Source of the DNA: ZC4RG29 sp964521255
GTDB taxonomy: Bacteria; Bacteroidota; Bacteroidia; Cytophagales; Cyclobacteriaceae
Reading direction: 5' to 3'
Assembly: GCA_964521255.1 (NCBI GenBank)
Contig: CAZFRM010000003.1
Coordinates: forward strand, 248,001 to 312,000
Length of the DNA: 64,000 bases
Position 1 is the first letter of the stretch. The number at the start of each line of letters is the position of its first letter. Position numbers and translations under genes: made by a program. The notes beneath the pieces are model-generated. The model searched no databases and was not told the DNA's origin. It saw only the letters and a list, made by a program, of their open reading frames with translations. Shown here one piece after another: positions 45,793-54,672 of this stretch.

Positions 45793-47526
45793 TTATTTAA
45801 TCTCATTAATCACCTCTCCACACGTAAGCATAGCATTACCAAAGTATGGATTTCGAATTTCACTTTCCTTGCTTAGCCAGTCTGCTCCTTTATTGCTATC
45901 GGCCATAGGGCAATGCTGTACATACATAATTCCGTTTACCGCACCAAAAGATTTGGCCAATGAGATTATGTGCGTTGACAGGTTCATAAAATGAGCGCGA
46001 ATTGTTTCGATGTTTTTTTCGGAAGATATTAAATTCAATGATGATGAAATATTTTTATTCAATGCCATCCACTTCCTATGCTCCTCCTCATTAAAGAGCG
46101 TCATGTCTGTTTCATCTACAATTTTTTTCATAGCAGTCGAAATTTTCAAGGCCCCTTCAATGTCATCTTTAACAAGAGCATCCTTCAGACCAAAATAAGA
46201 ATCAAAGATTTTCTTTAGTAAATCTTTTGATCCAGGATTTACTTTTACGCCTGGTGAACCATCCTGATCGATCTCTTTTATTTCAATATGATGCGTAGGG
46301 TTCATCATACTCGGTTTGCCCTCAAGCTGGGCGGCAGCATCTACGGCAAATGTTCCATTAGTTACGATCGCTTCTCCTGATGTTAAACCGTTTACAATCA
46401 AATATCCATTTCCAATTTGTGAGCCCAGCGTAACTTCTCTCATCTCGAAATTCACACCGCTTTCATCTTGATTTCTTACATACACGACTGACCTTTCGCC
46501 AGTCCATAACACCGCCGATTTTGGAATGATCAGATCTGAATCTTTACTTTTTGATTTTTGCTTCACGTATCCTTTAACAAACATTTCTGGTTTGAGTCTG
46601 AAATCGGCGTTATTCACTTCTACGCGAGCTGATGCAACACGTGTTGTTGGATTAATGACAGCATCGATAAAAGATACTTTCCCTTCGAAAATTTTACCGG
46701 CAATGGATTGAACCGTGAATGTTACATGCTCACCTTTTCGAATTCTACTCAGATCATTTTCATACACATCAAACAAAACCCAGACTTGCGAAAGATCAGC
46801 AATATCATACAATGGCATTCCGCGTTCTAAATAGTCGCCGGGGTTAACACGTTTTGTTATAACGATGCCAGAGACATCTGCAGTTATGGGGAAGTTTTTT
46901 AAACGTTCACCTTTAGCTATCATGTTATCAATTGTTTCATCACTCAACTTCCAGTTTCTTAATTTTGAGCGAGCCGCATTATATAAATCCGGTTGTGTCT
47001 CACGAATTTTATAGGCTTGCAATAATTCTTCCTGCGCCGTTGTTAACTCCGGTGAATAAAGTGTAGCGAGTGTTTGACCGCGCTCTACATAATCTCCGGT
47101 AAAATTCACCTGAAGCTTTTCTATACGACCAGAAATGTGCGTTACCTGCGTGTAGACCTTTCTTTCATCTGCCTGAACTTTACCATTCAGTTGAATCTCA
47201 GCTGCCTCGTTACCAGATCCTACTATGGTTGTTTGAATATTCGCCAGCTTAATTGCTGTCTCTGTCATGTGAACTGCTTTTGTATTGTCATCTGCAACAT
47301 TAGCCAGGCGCACTAAATCCATTCCACACAAAGGACATTTACCGGGTTCTTTACTTCGAATCTGTGGATGCATTGAGCATGTCCAGATTTCCGACTTCTC
47401 CTGACCATGGCTGTGTTCTTGCTGATTTCTACCTGCATCACCACGGAAGATCATCCATCCCAGCAGAAACCCAACGACTAATGTGATTGATGCTGTCGCG
47501 AATATTTTTCTATTTATACTTTTCAT
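45793..47526 (-). CDS. CusB-like RND efflux periplasmic adaptor with heavy-metal-binding domain
   Basis: A 577-residue membrane fusion protein. After the N-terminal span (ITLVVGFLLGWMIF) a heavy-metal-binding domain reads IWTCSMHPQIRSKEPGKCP with CGMDL (about 47-71), typical for copper/silver adaptors. The lipoyl and hairpin region includes LATLYSPELTTAQEELLQA, and the beta-barrel region includes WVLFDVYENDLSRIRKGEHV. The last ~170 residues form a DUF3347-type domain with MYVQHCPMADSNKGADWLS, a second Cys/Met-rich metal site. It bridges the pump and the channel and passes Cu(I)/Ag(I). It follows the TolC-like gene by 20 bp and is the last gene of the operon. Confidence 0.93.
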   Translation of the reverse strand: MKSINRKIFATASITLVVGFLLGWMIFRGDAGRNQQEHSHGQEKSEIWTCSMHPQIRSKEPGKCPLCGMDLVRLANVADDNTKAVHMTETAIKLANIQTTIVGSGNEAAEIQLNGKVQADERKVYTQVTHISGRIEKLQVNFTGDYVERGQTLATLYSPELTTAQEELLQAYKIRETQPDLYNAARSKLRNWKLSDETIDNMIAKGERLKNFPITADVSGIVITKRVNPGDYLERGMPLYDIADLSQVWVLFDVYENDLSRIRKGEHVTFTVQSIAGKIFEGKVSFIDAVINPTTRVASARVEVNNADFRLKPEMFVKGYVKQKSKSKDSDLIIPKSAVLWTGERSVVYVRNQDESGVNFEMREVTLGSQIGNGYLIVNGLTSGEAIVTNGTFAVDAAAQLEGKPSMMNPTHHIEIKEIDQDGSPGVKVNPGSKDLLKKIFDSYFGLKDALVKDDIEGALKISTAMKKIVDETDMTLFNEEEHRKWMALNKNISSSLNLISSEKNIETIRAHFMNLSTHIISLAKSFGAVNGIMYVQHCPMADSNKGADWLSKESEIRNPYFGNAMLTCGEVINEIK

Positions 47527-47546
47527 GATCTTGTTTTTACTTGCGA

Positions 47547-48878
47547 TTAATTCTTGTCACCATTTAAATACTCAAGGTTTGCCATAGCTACAGATGTTGC
47601 TGTTAAAGCTTTTACTTTACCTTCTTCATGCATCAAAAGTTCTTCCCGCATCTCCAGCACTTCTTCAAGGGCTGCATCAGAAGTTTCAACGGCTGAAAGT
47701 AAAAGCTGAATAGCTTGATTTGTAGATTCTATATGATGAAGATACATTTCATATTGAAGCTTTGCTGTACTCAATTCGTTCAATGCCATGGCGTATTCAA
47801 AGCGCAGCGAATTGATTTCTTCATTCCGCATCATTTGATAGGACTGTTGCATCAGTTCAGCTTCCTTTACCATCGCCTTATATTTCTTTCTGTAGATAGG
47901 AAGTGAAACCGTGAACATCGGCATATAAGCATCTTTACCATTGCCTTCAACATGCTCATCCATTCGCTCATCGATGATGATATAGTTAAAGCCCAGGCCC
48001 AACATGGGCATACCCTCTTTTTTAGCAACTTTCTGTTGCATACCTGCAGCATCGATCATTCTATCCATAGCCACAACACGTGGGTTAGCGGATAAACTAT
48101 CCTCGCTGAAGATTACTTCATGTTGATGTGACAAAGGCTCACTAAAAGATACCTTCTCCGTTAAATTTCTGTTCAGGATTTTGTTGAACGCTGCCAATCT
48201 TGAGTTGCCTTCAATCTCAAGTGTTTTGTTATCAGTGTTCACTTGTTCAATAGCAATATTCACACGTACGACATCTACCATTGGAGCCTTGCCCTGTTGA
48301 AAGCGTGATGTTGCCAACGTCTTATAGGTATTCAGTATTTCAAGATTTTTTGATTTCAACTTTTTCATTTCTTCAACCTCTGCCATAGCATAGTAAGCTT
48401 TCTTTACCTCCAGGAACAAAACATTTTTGGCCGCTATAAAATTTTTCAATCTCGCTTCGGCTTCCAGCGCAGCTACGTCTCCTTTCGCTTTTAATGTCCC
48501 GAACCATGGAAACATTTGCTCAATAGTAAACTGCGCCATTTGCTGGCCTGTTCGCGTTTCTACCATTTGTCCGAATGCACTTACTGAAAAAACAGGATCC
48601 TGTAATCCCTTTACTTGTGCTATTCGATGAATGGAAGCTTCATATTCATAATACTTCGCTTTCAAGCCAGGATTATTTTCTGCTGCGATTTTCAAATAGT
48701 CATCGAGTGTTTGAGCAGAGAGATTGATGGATAGAAGGAGCGTAAGTAGTAATCCCACCCCTACCCCCAAACCCCCTAAAGGGGGCTTACTCTTCGATGC
48801 AAAGATTAATCTTCGTTCGAAGCCTTTGCCCCCTTTAGGGGGTTTGGGGGTAGGGGTCGGGGTCAATTTCTTTTTCAT
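47547..48878 (-). CDS. TolC-family outer-membrane channel of the Cus-type efflux system, with repeat insertion in its signal peptide
   Basis: A 443-residue TolC-family protein. The mature part (AQTLDDYLKIAAENNPGLKA onwards) is almost all helical, with two related TolC repeats, as in CusC-type channels. The N-terminus is odd. MKKK is followed by ~34 residues, including TPTPTPKPPKGGKGF and KPPLGGLGVGVG, coded by a long palindromic repeat (48755-48858), before the hydrophobic core LLLTLLLSINLSA. Removing the repeat leaves a normal signal peptide. The start ATG overlaps the CusA-like stop (ATGA), which supports this frame. It is the middle gene of the operon. Confidence 0.9.
   Translation of the reverse strand: MKKKLTPTPTPKPPKGGKGFERRLIFASKSKPPLGGLGVGVGLLLTLLLSINLSAQTLDDYLKIAAENNPGLKAKYYEYEASIHRIAQVKGLQDPVFSVSAFGQMVETRTGQQMAQFTIEQMFPWFGTLKAKGDVAALEAEARLKNFIAAKNVLFLEVKKAYYAMAEVEEMKKLKSKNLEILNTYKTLATSRFQQGKAPMVDVVRVNIAIEQVNTDNKTLEIEGNSRLAAFNKILNRNLTEKVSFSEPLSHQHEVIFSEDSLSANPRVVAMDRMIDAAGMQQKVAKKEGMPMLGLGFNYIIIDERMDEHVEGNGKDAYMPMFTVSLPIYRKKYKAMVKEAELMQQSYQMMRNEEINSLRFEYAMALNELSTAKLQYEMYLHHIESTNQAIQLLLSAVETSDAALEEVLEMREELLMHEEGKVKALTATSVAMANLEYLNGDKN
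48755..48860. repeat. Near-perfect ~105-bp palindromic repeat inside the TolC-like coding region
   Basis: The left arm (48755-48786) and right arm (48828-48860) are complementary over about 30 bases around the core CCCCCTAAAGGGGG. The interior is also self-complementary (CTTCGA with TCGAAG, and the palindrome AAGATTAATCTT). The sequence is GC-rich, unlike the neighbourhood. The length keeps the reading frame. It belongs to the CCCCTAAAGGGG repeat family, another member of which lies at 52745-52770. Confidence 0.9.
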
Positions 48879-51800
48879 ATCTCTTCATTTAATTGTGAAT
48901 CTTTCATGTCCCTGTCGGTTGATGGGGGTTTTGGCGTGGTCACTGCACCCTCACGCCACACCGCTTGTAATACCGGCACAACAAACATGGTCATGATCTG
49001 GATGATCATACCGCCAAAGGTTGGTATGGCCATGGGCACCATTATGTCAGATCCTTTACCTGTTGAGGTAAGTACCGGAAGCAAGGCAATGATAGCCACA
49101 GCTGCAGTCATCATCGCGGGACGAACACGCTTCTTACCCGCCATGACGACAGCTTCACGCACTTCTGCTTTCGTTGATGGTTTCTTTTCTTCGAATACCT
49201 GGTGGATGTATGTTCCCATTATAACACCATCGTTGGTTGCAATACCAAAGAGCGCTATGAATCCTACCCATACGGCTACGCTCAAGTTTATTGGGTGCAT
49301 CTGAAACAAGTCGCGCATATTCGTTCCTGAAACAGAAAAATTCATAAACCAATCTTGTCCGTATAACCAGATCATAATAAATCCACCGGCAAAAGCAACG
49401 AAGACACCACTGAAATGTATTGAGGAAGCTATAATGGTTTTGAATTGAAAGTATAACAACAAAAAGATGATGATGAGACTGAGTGGTATGACAATAGCAA
49501 GTCTTTGCGTTGCCCGAACCTGGTTCTCATAGTTTCCGGAAAATTCATAACTAACACCCTGGGGTACAGACAGCACTCCATTTTCTATGCTTTGTTTAAT
49601 GAAGCGTTGAGCCTCATCCACCACATCAACTTCAGCATGCCCGTCTTTTTTATCAAAAAGCACATAGCCGGTAAGAAAAGTGTTCTCACTTTTAATCATC
49701 ATGGCGCCAGGCACATACTCAATATCAACAATGTCACCCAATGGAATTTGTGTACCTGATGGTGTTGCAATAAGTATTCTCTTCAAACTTTCAGGATCAC
49801 CGCGCAATTCACGAGGGTAGCGAACACGAACAGGGAAACGTTCCCGTCCTTCAACAGTCGAGGTCGTTTTCATACCGCCAATTCCGGTTTCAATCGTCTG
49901 CTGCACTTGTTCAATGCTCAAACCAAATCTTGCAATCGCATCACGATTAATATTAAGATGAATGTAGGGCTTACCCACAATCCGGTCAGCGAATACAGCT
50001 TCGGATTTTACAGAAGGAACTTCTTTCAAAATATTTTCCAACTGAATTCCAAATTGCTCAATAGTTTTAAGATCAGGTCCGAATATCTTTATTCCCATGG
50101 GAGCACGCATACCGGTCTGTAACATGATCAACCTTGCTTCGATGGGCTGAAGTTTAGGAGCAGATGTGACCCCCGGCAGATATGTTGCTTTCACAATTTC
50201 ATCCCAGATGTCATCCGGACTTTTAATATGCGGTCGCCAGTTACGGAAGTACTGTCCGTTGTTATCCGGAATAAGATCACCTGTATTTACTCCTCTTGAA
50301 ATAGCGGCTTCATTCGTGACTGCCTCGCCAGTCTTCAGCACAAACCTGCCATCGCCATCAACTTTAAAAGTTTGCCTGTGACCTTTTTCATTTATAACAT
50401 ATTCAGGTTTGTAGTTAATAACATTCTCAAACATGGATATGGGAGCAGGATCAAGGGCTGATTCAACACGACCCATTTTTCCCACGGCAACATCTACTTC
50501 AGGAATGCTTGCGACAGACATATCAAGTTGTTTCAAAACCTGTTGACTTTCCTCAACGCCAGCGTGGGGCATAACTGACGGCATAAGCAGAAAACTTCCT
50601 TCATCAAGCGAGGGCATAAATTCTTTTCCTACACCAGGAAAAGTGTGAATTAAACCTGACCACAAAGCGGTGGTTCTGATATTTACATTCACCTTGTCAA
50701 AACCTGAAGCAACCCAGCCAAACGTTTTAGTAAAGCCAAGCCAGATCATAACCCCCAACAACAAAGTGAATGAAGGAATGAGTAAAAATTTCACTTTGTT
50801 ATCAAGACACCATCTCAACAAAGGTTCATAGAAATGAACAATTGAAACAAGAACACCCAGGATTGAACCGATGAGGAATAATACAAACACGTAATTTATA
50901 AACATGGAAGTGTGATGCCCTAAGGGTACCCATTCACGCGTGAGAAAATAAGAAGTGATTGTTAATACGATAGCAAGATTGATATACGAAGGATAGGCTT
51001 TGTACTTTTCTTTCCATTGCTCCTCAAATAAATTATTAATACCGATAACGGTAATCGCCAATGGTAACCAGATCTTATAAACAATAGAGAACAGTAGTCC
51101 TAACGTGATGAAGGCAAAGCTCCATATCCGCCTGATTTTTTTTCTGTCATAAGGAATAGAGAAAACAAAATGAGCAAGTGCCGGAAGAATGACGAGTCCG
51201 ATTAAGAATGAAGCCGATAAAGCGAATGTCTTCGTGAAGGCAAGTGGTTTAAATAATTTTCCTTCCGCCGATTCCATAGCGAACACGGGAAGAAAACTTA
51301 CCACCGTAGTTGCCAATGCAGTAGTGATGGCCGATGAAACTTCTGCTGTCGCTTTATAAATGACTTCAGTTAATTGCTTTCCTCTTACCCCTTTATTTTC
51401 CGGAAGCTCAAGATAACGAATGATGTTTTCTACAAAGACAATACCGACATCCACCATAACACCAATAGCAATAGCAATTCCTGACAGCGCAACGATGTTT
51501 GCATCAACACCGGTATATCGCATTGCAATAAATGTTATTAATACGGCTAAGGGCAGCAAACTTGAAATAAGCAGCGATGCACGGAGATTCATGACAAGAA
51601 CGATAACAACGATGATACTGATCAGAACTTCATGCGACAAAGCCGTCTCCAATGTGCCGACTGTTTCATGAATCAATTGCGTTCTGTCGTAAAACGGCAC
51701 GATGGTAAGTTGTGATTCTGTTCCATCGGAAAGTTTTTTCTTTGGCAATGCAGAGGCGATGCTTTCAATTTTTTTCTTCACATTGTCAATCACCTGCAAG

Positions 51801-52738
51801 GGATTCGATCCATAGCGCGCAATTACTACACCACCGGCTACTTCTGCTCCACCTTTGTCCAATACACCTCTTCGCAATGCGGGACCCAGCGTTACATTTG
51901 CAACATCTTTAATTCGTACGGGAACATTATTATTTACCGTCACTACCGCTTTCTCCAGGTCTTCAATATTTTTAATGTAGCCCAGTCCACGGATCATATA
52001 CTCAACACGATTAATCTCCATGGTCTCCGCGCCCACATCACGATTTGAATTTTTCACTGCCATCATCACCATCTCAAGACCAACGTTATACGCTTTCATG
52101 GCATCAGGATTAACATCAACCTGGTACTCCTGCACAAAGCCACCCACAGACGCCACTTCTGAAACACCTTCCACTGCACTCAATGCATACTTTACATAGA
52201 AGTCCTGCACCGTTCTTATCTCATGAAGATCCCAGCCTCCTGTTACATTGTTGTTTTTATCACGGCCTTCTAACGTATACCAGAAAACTTGCCCTAAACC
52301 TGTGGCATCAGGGCCAAGCATAGGTTGTACATTTTCCGGTAGAATTCCTGATGAAAGAGAATTTAATTTTTCAAGAATACGTGAACGCGACCAGTAAAAC
52401 TCAATCTCTTCATTGAAGATGATGTAGATGCTGGAGAATCCGAACATTGATGTGGAGCGAATTGATTTCACTCCCGGTATACCAAGCAATGATGTGGTAA
52501 GCGGATACGTAATCTGATCTTCAACATCCTGGGGAGAGCGTCCAGGCCAATCGGTAAAAACGATCTGTTGATTTTCGCCAATATCCGGAATAGCATCTAC
52601 AGGAACAGGATCGTGCGGCAAGAAACCTGTATCCCATCCAAAAGGTGAAGTAACAACACCCCACGCAAGAAAGATGAGTAGAAGCAAAACGGATACAATC
52701 CGGTTTTCGAGAAAGTATCGAATGATTTTGTTTAGCAT
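48875..52738 (-). CDS. CusA/CzcA-family heavy-metal RND efflux pump
   Basis: A 1287-residue inner-membrane pump, longer than E. coli CusA (1047 aa). Hallmarks: FTDWPGRSPQDVEDQITYPL, the charged span residues in SGIAIAIGVMVDVGIVFVEN, and the second half's FALFGIATNDGVIMGTYIHQ-like segment. Extra segments lie between spans 6 and 7 (additional hydrophobic stretches) and in the periplasmic domain near residues 740-850. Methionines occur where CusA uses its three-Met site (LLMPSVMP, PISMFEN, IMLQTGMRAP), which suggests Cu(I)/Ag(I). It exports metal from periplasm or cytoplasm via the TolC-like channel. Its stop overlaps the TolC-like start by 4 bp. Confidence 0.94.
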   Translation of the reverse strand: MLNKIIRYFLENRIVSVLLLLIFLAWGVVTSPFGWDTGFLPHDPVPVDAIPDIGENQQIVFTDWPGRSPQDVEDQITYPLTTSLLGIPGVKSIRSTSMFGFSSIYIIFNEEIEFYWSRSRILEKLNSLSSGILPENVQPMLGPDATGLGQVFWYTLEGRDKNNNVTGGWDLHEIRTVQDFYVKYALSAVEGVSEVASVGGFVQEYQVDVNPDAMKAYNVGLEMVMMAVKNSNRDVGAETMEINRVEYMIRGLGYIKNIEDLEKAVVTVNNNVPVRIKDVANVTLGPALRRGVLDKGGAEVAGGVVIARYGSNPLQVIDNVKKKIESIASALPKKKLSDGTESQLTIVPFYDRTQLIHETVGTLETALSHEVLISIIVVIVLVMNLRASLLISSLLPLAVLITFIAMRYTGVDANIVALSGIAIAIGVMVDVGIVFVENIIRYLELPENKGVRGKQLTEVIYKATAEVSSAITTALATTVVSFLPVFAMESAEGKLFKPLAFTKTFALSASFLIGLVILPALAHFVFSIPYDRKKIRRIWSFAFITLGLLFSIVYKIWLPLAITVIGINNLFEEQWKEKYKAYPSYINLAIVLTITSYFLTREWVPLGHHTSMFINYVFVLFLIGSILGVLVSIVHFYEPLLRWCLDNKVKFLLIPSFTLLLGVMIWLGFTKTFGWVASGFDKVNVNIRTTALWSGLIHTFPGVGKEFMPSLDEGSFLLMPSVMPHAGVEESQQVLKQLDMSVASIPEVDVAVGKMGRVESALDPAPISMFENVINYKPEYVINEKGHRQTFKVDGDGRFVLKTGEAVTNEAAISRGVNTGDLIPDNNGQYFRNWRPHIKSPDDIWDEIVKATYLPGVTSAPKLQPIEARLIMLQTGMRAPMGIKIFGPDLKTIEQFGIQLENILKEVPSVKSEAVFADRIVGKPYIHLNINRDAIARFGLSIEQVQQTIETGIGGMKTTSTVEGRERFPVRVRYPRELRGDPESLKRILIATPSGTQIPLGDIVDIEYVPGAMMIKSENTFLTGYVLFDKKDGHAEVDVVDEAQRFIKQSIENGVLSVPQGVSYEFSGNYENQVRATQRLAIVIPLSLIIIFLLLYFQFKTIIASSIHFSGVFVAFAGGFIMIWLYGQDWFMNFSVSGTNMRDLFQMHPINLSVAVWVGFIALFGIATNDGVIMGTYIHQVFEEKKPSTKAEVREAVVMAGKKRVRPAMMTAAVAIIALLPVLTSTGKGSDIMVPMAIPTFGGMIIQIMTMFVVPVLQAVWREGAVTTPKPPSTDRDMKDSQLNEEI

Positions 52739-52744
52739 TTGAAA

Positions 52745-52770
52745 GTTACCCCTAAATCCCCTAAAGGGGA
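52745..52770. repeat. CCCCTAAAGGGG-family palindrome directly upstream of the CusA-like start
   Basis: CCCCTAAATCCCCTAAAGGG (from 52748) contains the perfect palindrome TCCCCTAAAGGGGA-like core 5-30 bases before the CusA-like ATG. It is therefore in the untranslated leader, where it would be expected to fold over or near the ribosome-binding site. It is a short relative of the repeat in the TolC-like gene. Confidence 0.7.
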
Positions 52771-52833
52771 CTTGAATGTTTCTTCAATCCGATTAAGTAT
52801 CAGACAGAAATTAAGAACAATAAATTAGATAAT

Positions 52834-52888
52834 ACAGTAGAAAGTACTGTGAACTCACGATGTAGTGCGTGAGTCATCCGTGAAAACG
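52834..52888. promoter_or_regulatory. Three consecutive hairpins between the Cys/His protein gene and the CusA-like gene
   Basis: ACAGTA/TACTGT (52834-52850), ACTCACG/CGTGAGT (52853-52874) and CCGT/ACGG (52877-52888) follow one another just after the stop codon of the upstream gene. They may form a partial terminator or a regulator-binding leader for the efflux genes. Neither role is proven. Confidence 0.4.
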
Positions 52889-52901
52889 GAAATGAAAAAT
52901 G

Positions 52902-53327
52902 CTATAAGAGAAATGACTGAACCAACACAGGAATGTCGCGATCAATCAAAGGGGGTTTGAATTGAGTGTAAGAAAACAGATCGGAAGAATCTGTTGTAAA
53001 TAATTCAAAAAGAGGTTGCGGCAATACAGCGGAGATCACAACACTTGAAAACAGACTTAGCTGTTTATTGAACTTATAGTTGTAATCATTGCCTTCAAAT
53101 TTTAGTGACCTGTCCTGGCAGCAATTTCCGCTTGCCGATAATCCACAAGACTTTTCGACTCCAAATTCCTTAGCCATTAGTTCCATGGCGCAAGGCTTCG
53201 CTTCTGCTCTGAGCGAAATATCTTTCACATGTCCCCTGCACATATGCATGCTTACTGTAAAGCTGGTAGATGACACCAGCACAAGCAATGCAAGCAGAAG
53301 GGATACTATGGAACGGATAGTTTTCAA
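52902..53327 (-). CDS. Small secreted Cys/His protein (HYC_CC_PP family) heading the metal-efflux operon
   Basis: A 141-residue protein. No ATG gives a proper signal peptide, so TTG 53327 is chosen (LKTIRSIVSLLLALLVLVSS). The mature part has SMHMCRGHVKD, in place of the family's HYC motif, then a single Cys, NCCQD, and a C-terminal KPPL, the CC and PP parts of the family name. Such proteins often stand directly upstream of CusA-type pumps in Bacteroidota and may bind metal in the periplasm. A candidate -7 box, TATCTTTG, lies at 53349-53356. It is 163 bp before the pump gene. Confidence 0.75.
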   Translation of the reverse strand: MKTIRSIVSLLLALLVLVSSTSFTVSMHMCRGHVKDISLRAEAKPCAMELMAKEFGVEKSCGLSASGNCCQDRSLKFEGNDYNYKFNKQLSLFSSVVISAVLPQPLFELFTTDSSDLFSYTQFKPPLIDRDIPVLVQSFLL

Positions 53328-53348
53328 GTAGACAAATATACGTAGCGG

Positions 53349-53356
53349 CAAAGATA
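53349..53356 (-). promoter_or_regulatory. Candidate -7 element (TATCTTTG) for the metal-efflux operon
   Basis: TATCTTTG on the minus strand matches TAnnTTTG and would start transcription about 15 bases before the TTG start codon. A second match, TATATTTG, lies at 53333-53340. No convincing -33 TTG is at the ideal distance from either. Confidence 0.4.
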
Positions 53357-53420
53357 AGGATTTATACCCTAGATGAAAAGGGTTATAGAATTAAGGAATT
53401 GGGTGTATCCATGGGGTCTA

Positions 53421-53716
53421 GGGCAGTTATTGCACAGAGCTTCACAAAGAATTTTCACAAAGGGCACAAAAGAAAAAATCTTAGGTATCCGCTATGAGAT
53501 TCTCTGTGGTAACTTTGTACCTCCTTGGAGGCCTCTGTGCAACAGCTTTCCAGGTACTACCTCGATCTCAGGAATATTTACCAAGTCTTTTAAAGGCAGT
53601 TATTGCAAAGAAATCCTTTAGATTTCACAGAAATCACAAGAGAAAAAACTTTAGACATCTGCTATAAAGATTCTCTGTGAAACTTTGTGTCTTCTTTGAG
53701 ACCTCTGTGCAATAAC
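53421..53716. repeat. Two tandem copies of a ~120-bp interspersed repeat
   Basis: GGCAGTTATTGC begins copies at 53422 and at 53595, 173 bp apart. Each runs through a CACAAA/CTCTGTG-rich body to CCTCTGTGCAA. The left end of copy one, GTTATTGCACAGAG (53426-53439), is the exact complement of the right end of copy two, CTCTGTGCAATAAC (53703-53716). Such elements are common between Bacteroidota genes. No gene was seen in the 53357-53919 region. Confidence 0.7.
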
Positions 53717-53919
53717 TATCCTTCTTAACTTAATGACACCGAGTATCGGGACAGATAATCGCAAAAGCATTTAAAACCTGCCTATGCCGGCCAGGTCTGC
53801 GAGTGACATAAGAGCAGACACCGGTTAAGGAATAAGACTTCGATACCATTCATCCGAATGGATTGCAGTCTTACTATTTCTTTCCTACTTTTCGAAGATC
53901 ATTCTAACCGATATTAAAC

Positions 53920-54672
53920 ATGAGTAACTCCAGGAGATCCTTTCTTAAAAAAGCAGCATTTGCCAGTACCCTTACAGTAAGCATACCTGAAATTGTTTCA
54001 GCAGCCATTGAAAAAAAGGGTAAAGGTCAAATTGTACTTCAAAAGGGAAACGTGATTTTGTTTCAGGGTGACTCAATAACTGACGCTGGCAGAAACAAGG
54101 AAGAAACTTCATTCAATACTACAAAAGCGTTAGGTAATGGCTACGCATTTATGGCTTCTTCTCAATTACTCTACAAGCATGCTGATAAGGATCTTAAAAT
54201 ATACAATAAGGGCATCAGCGGAAATAAAGTATATCAATTGGCCGAGCGCTGGGATGCGGATTGTATTTCTCTGAAACCGGATGTGCTTAGCATCCTCATC
54301 GGTGTTAATGATTACTGGCATATGCGAAATGGAAAATATGATGGAACTGTTGAAACCTATCGCAAAGACTTCCATGCATTGCTTGAACGCACGAAGAAAG
54401 AATTGCCAAACGTAAAATTAATCATTGGCGAACCCTTTGCCGTTAAAGGAACGAGCGCAGTTGATGATTCCTGGTTCCCGGCGTTAGGCGAATACCAGGC
54501 AGCAGCAAAACAACTTGCTGAAACTTTCGGCGCAGCATTTATTCCTTATCAAAGTATTTTTACTAAGGCAGAGAAGATGGCACCGGGAGTCTACTGGACA
54601 GGCGATGGCGTGCATCCTTCTGTAGCAGGCGCACAACTCATGGCGCAAAGTTGGCTGGAGATGGTTAAGTAA
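53920..54672 (+). CDS. Exported SGNH/GDSL-family hydrolase with TAT signal
   Basis: A 250-residue esterase-type enzyme. The N-terminus carries a twin-arginine signal (SNSRRSFLKKAAFAS). SGNH blocks: FQGDSITDAGRN with Ser52, NKGISGNKVYQL with Gly, LIGVNDYW with Asn, and WTGDGVHPSVAG with Asp229 and His232. It probably removes acyl groups from a carbohydrate in the periplasm. It is alone on its strand, and its TAT signal resembles that of the enolase-superfamily enzyme at 62.2 kb. The exact substrate is unknown. Confidence 0.92.
   Translation: MSNSRRSFLKKAAFASTLTVSIPEIVSAAIEKKGKGQIVLQKGNVILFQGDSITDAGRNKEETSFNTTKALGNGYAFMASSQLLYKHADKDLKIYNKGISGNKVYQLAERWDADCISLKPDVLSILIGVNDYWHMRNGKYDGTVETYRKDFHALLERTKKELPNVKLIIGEPFAVKGTSAVDDSWFPALGEYQAAAKQLAETFGAAFIPYQSIFTKAEKMAPGVYWTGDGVHPSVAGAQLMAQSWLEMVK

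Noticed and set aside
48724..48996. 90-residue plus-strand ORF with PTPKPPKGG and PPLGGLGVGVGV
   Set aside because: It is the other-strand reading of the palindromic repeat in the TolC-like gene; the palindrome codes for similar peptides in both directions.
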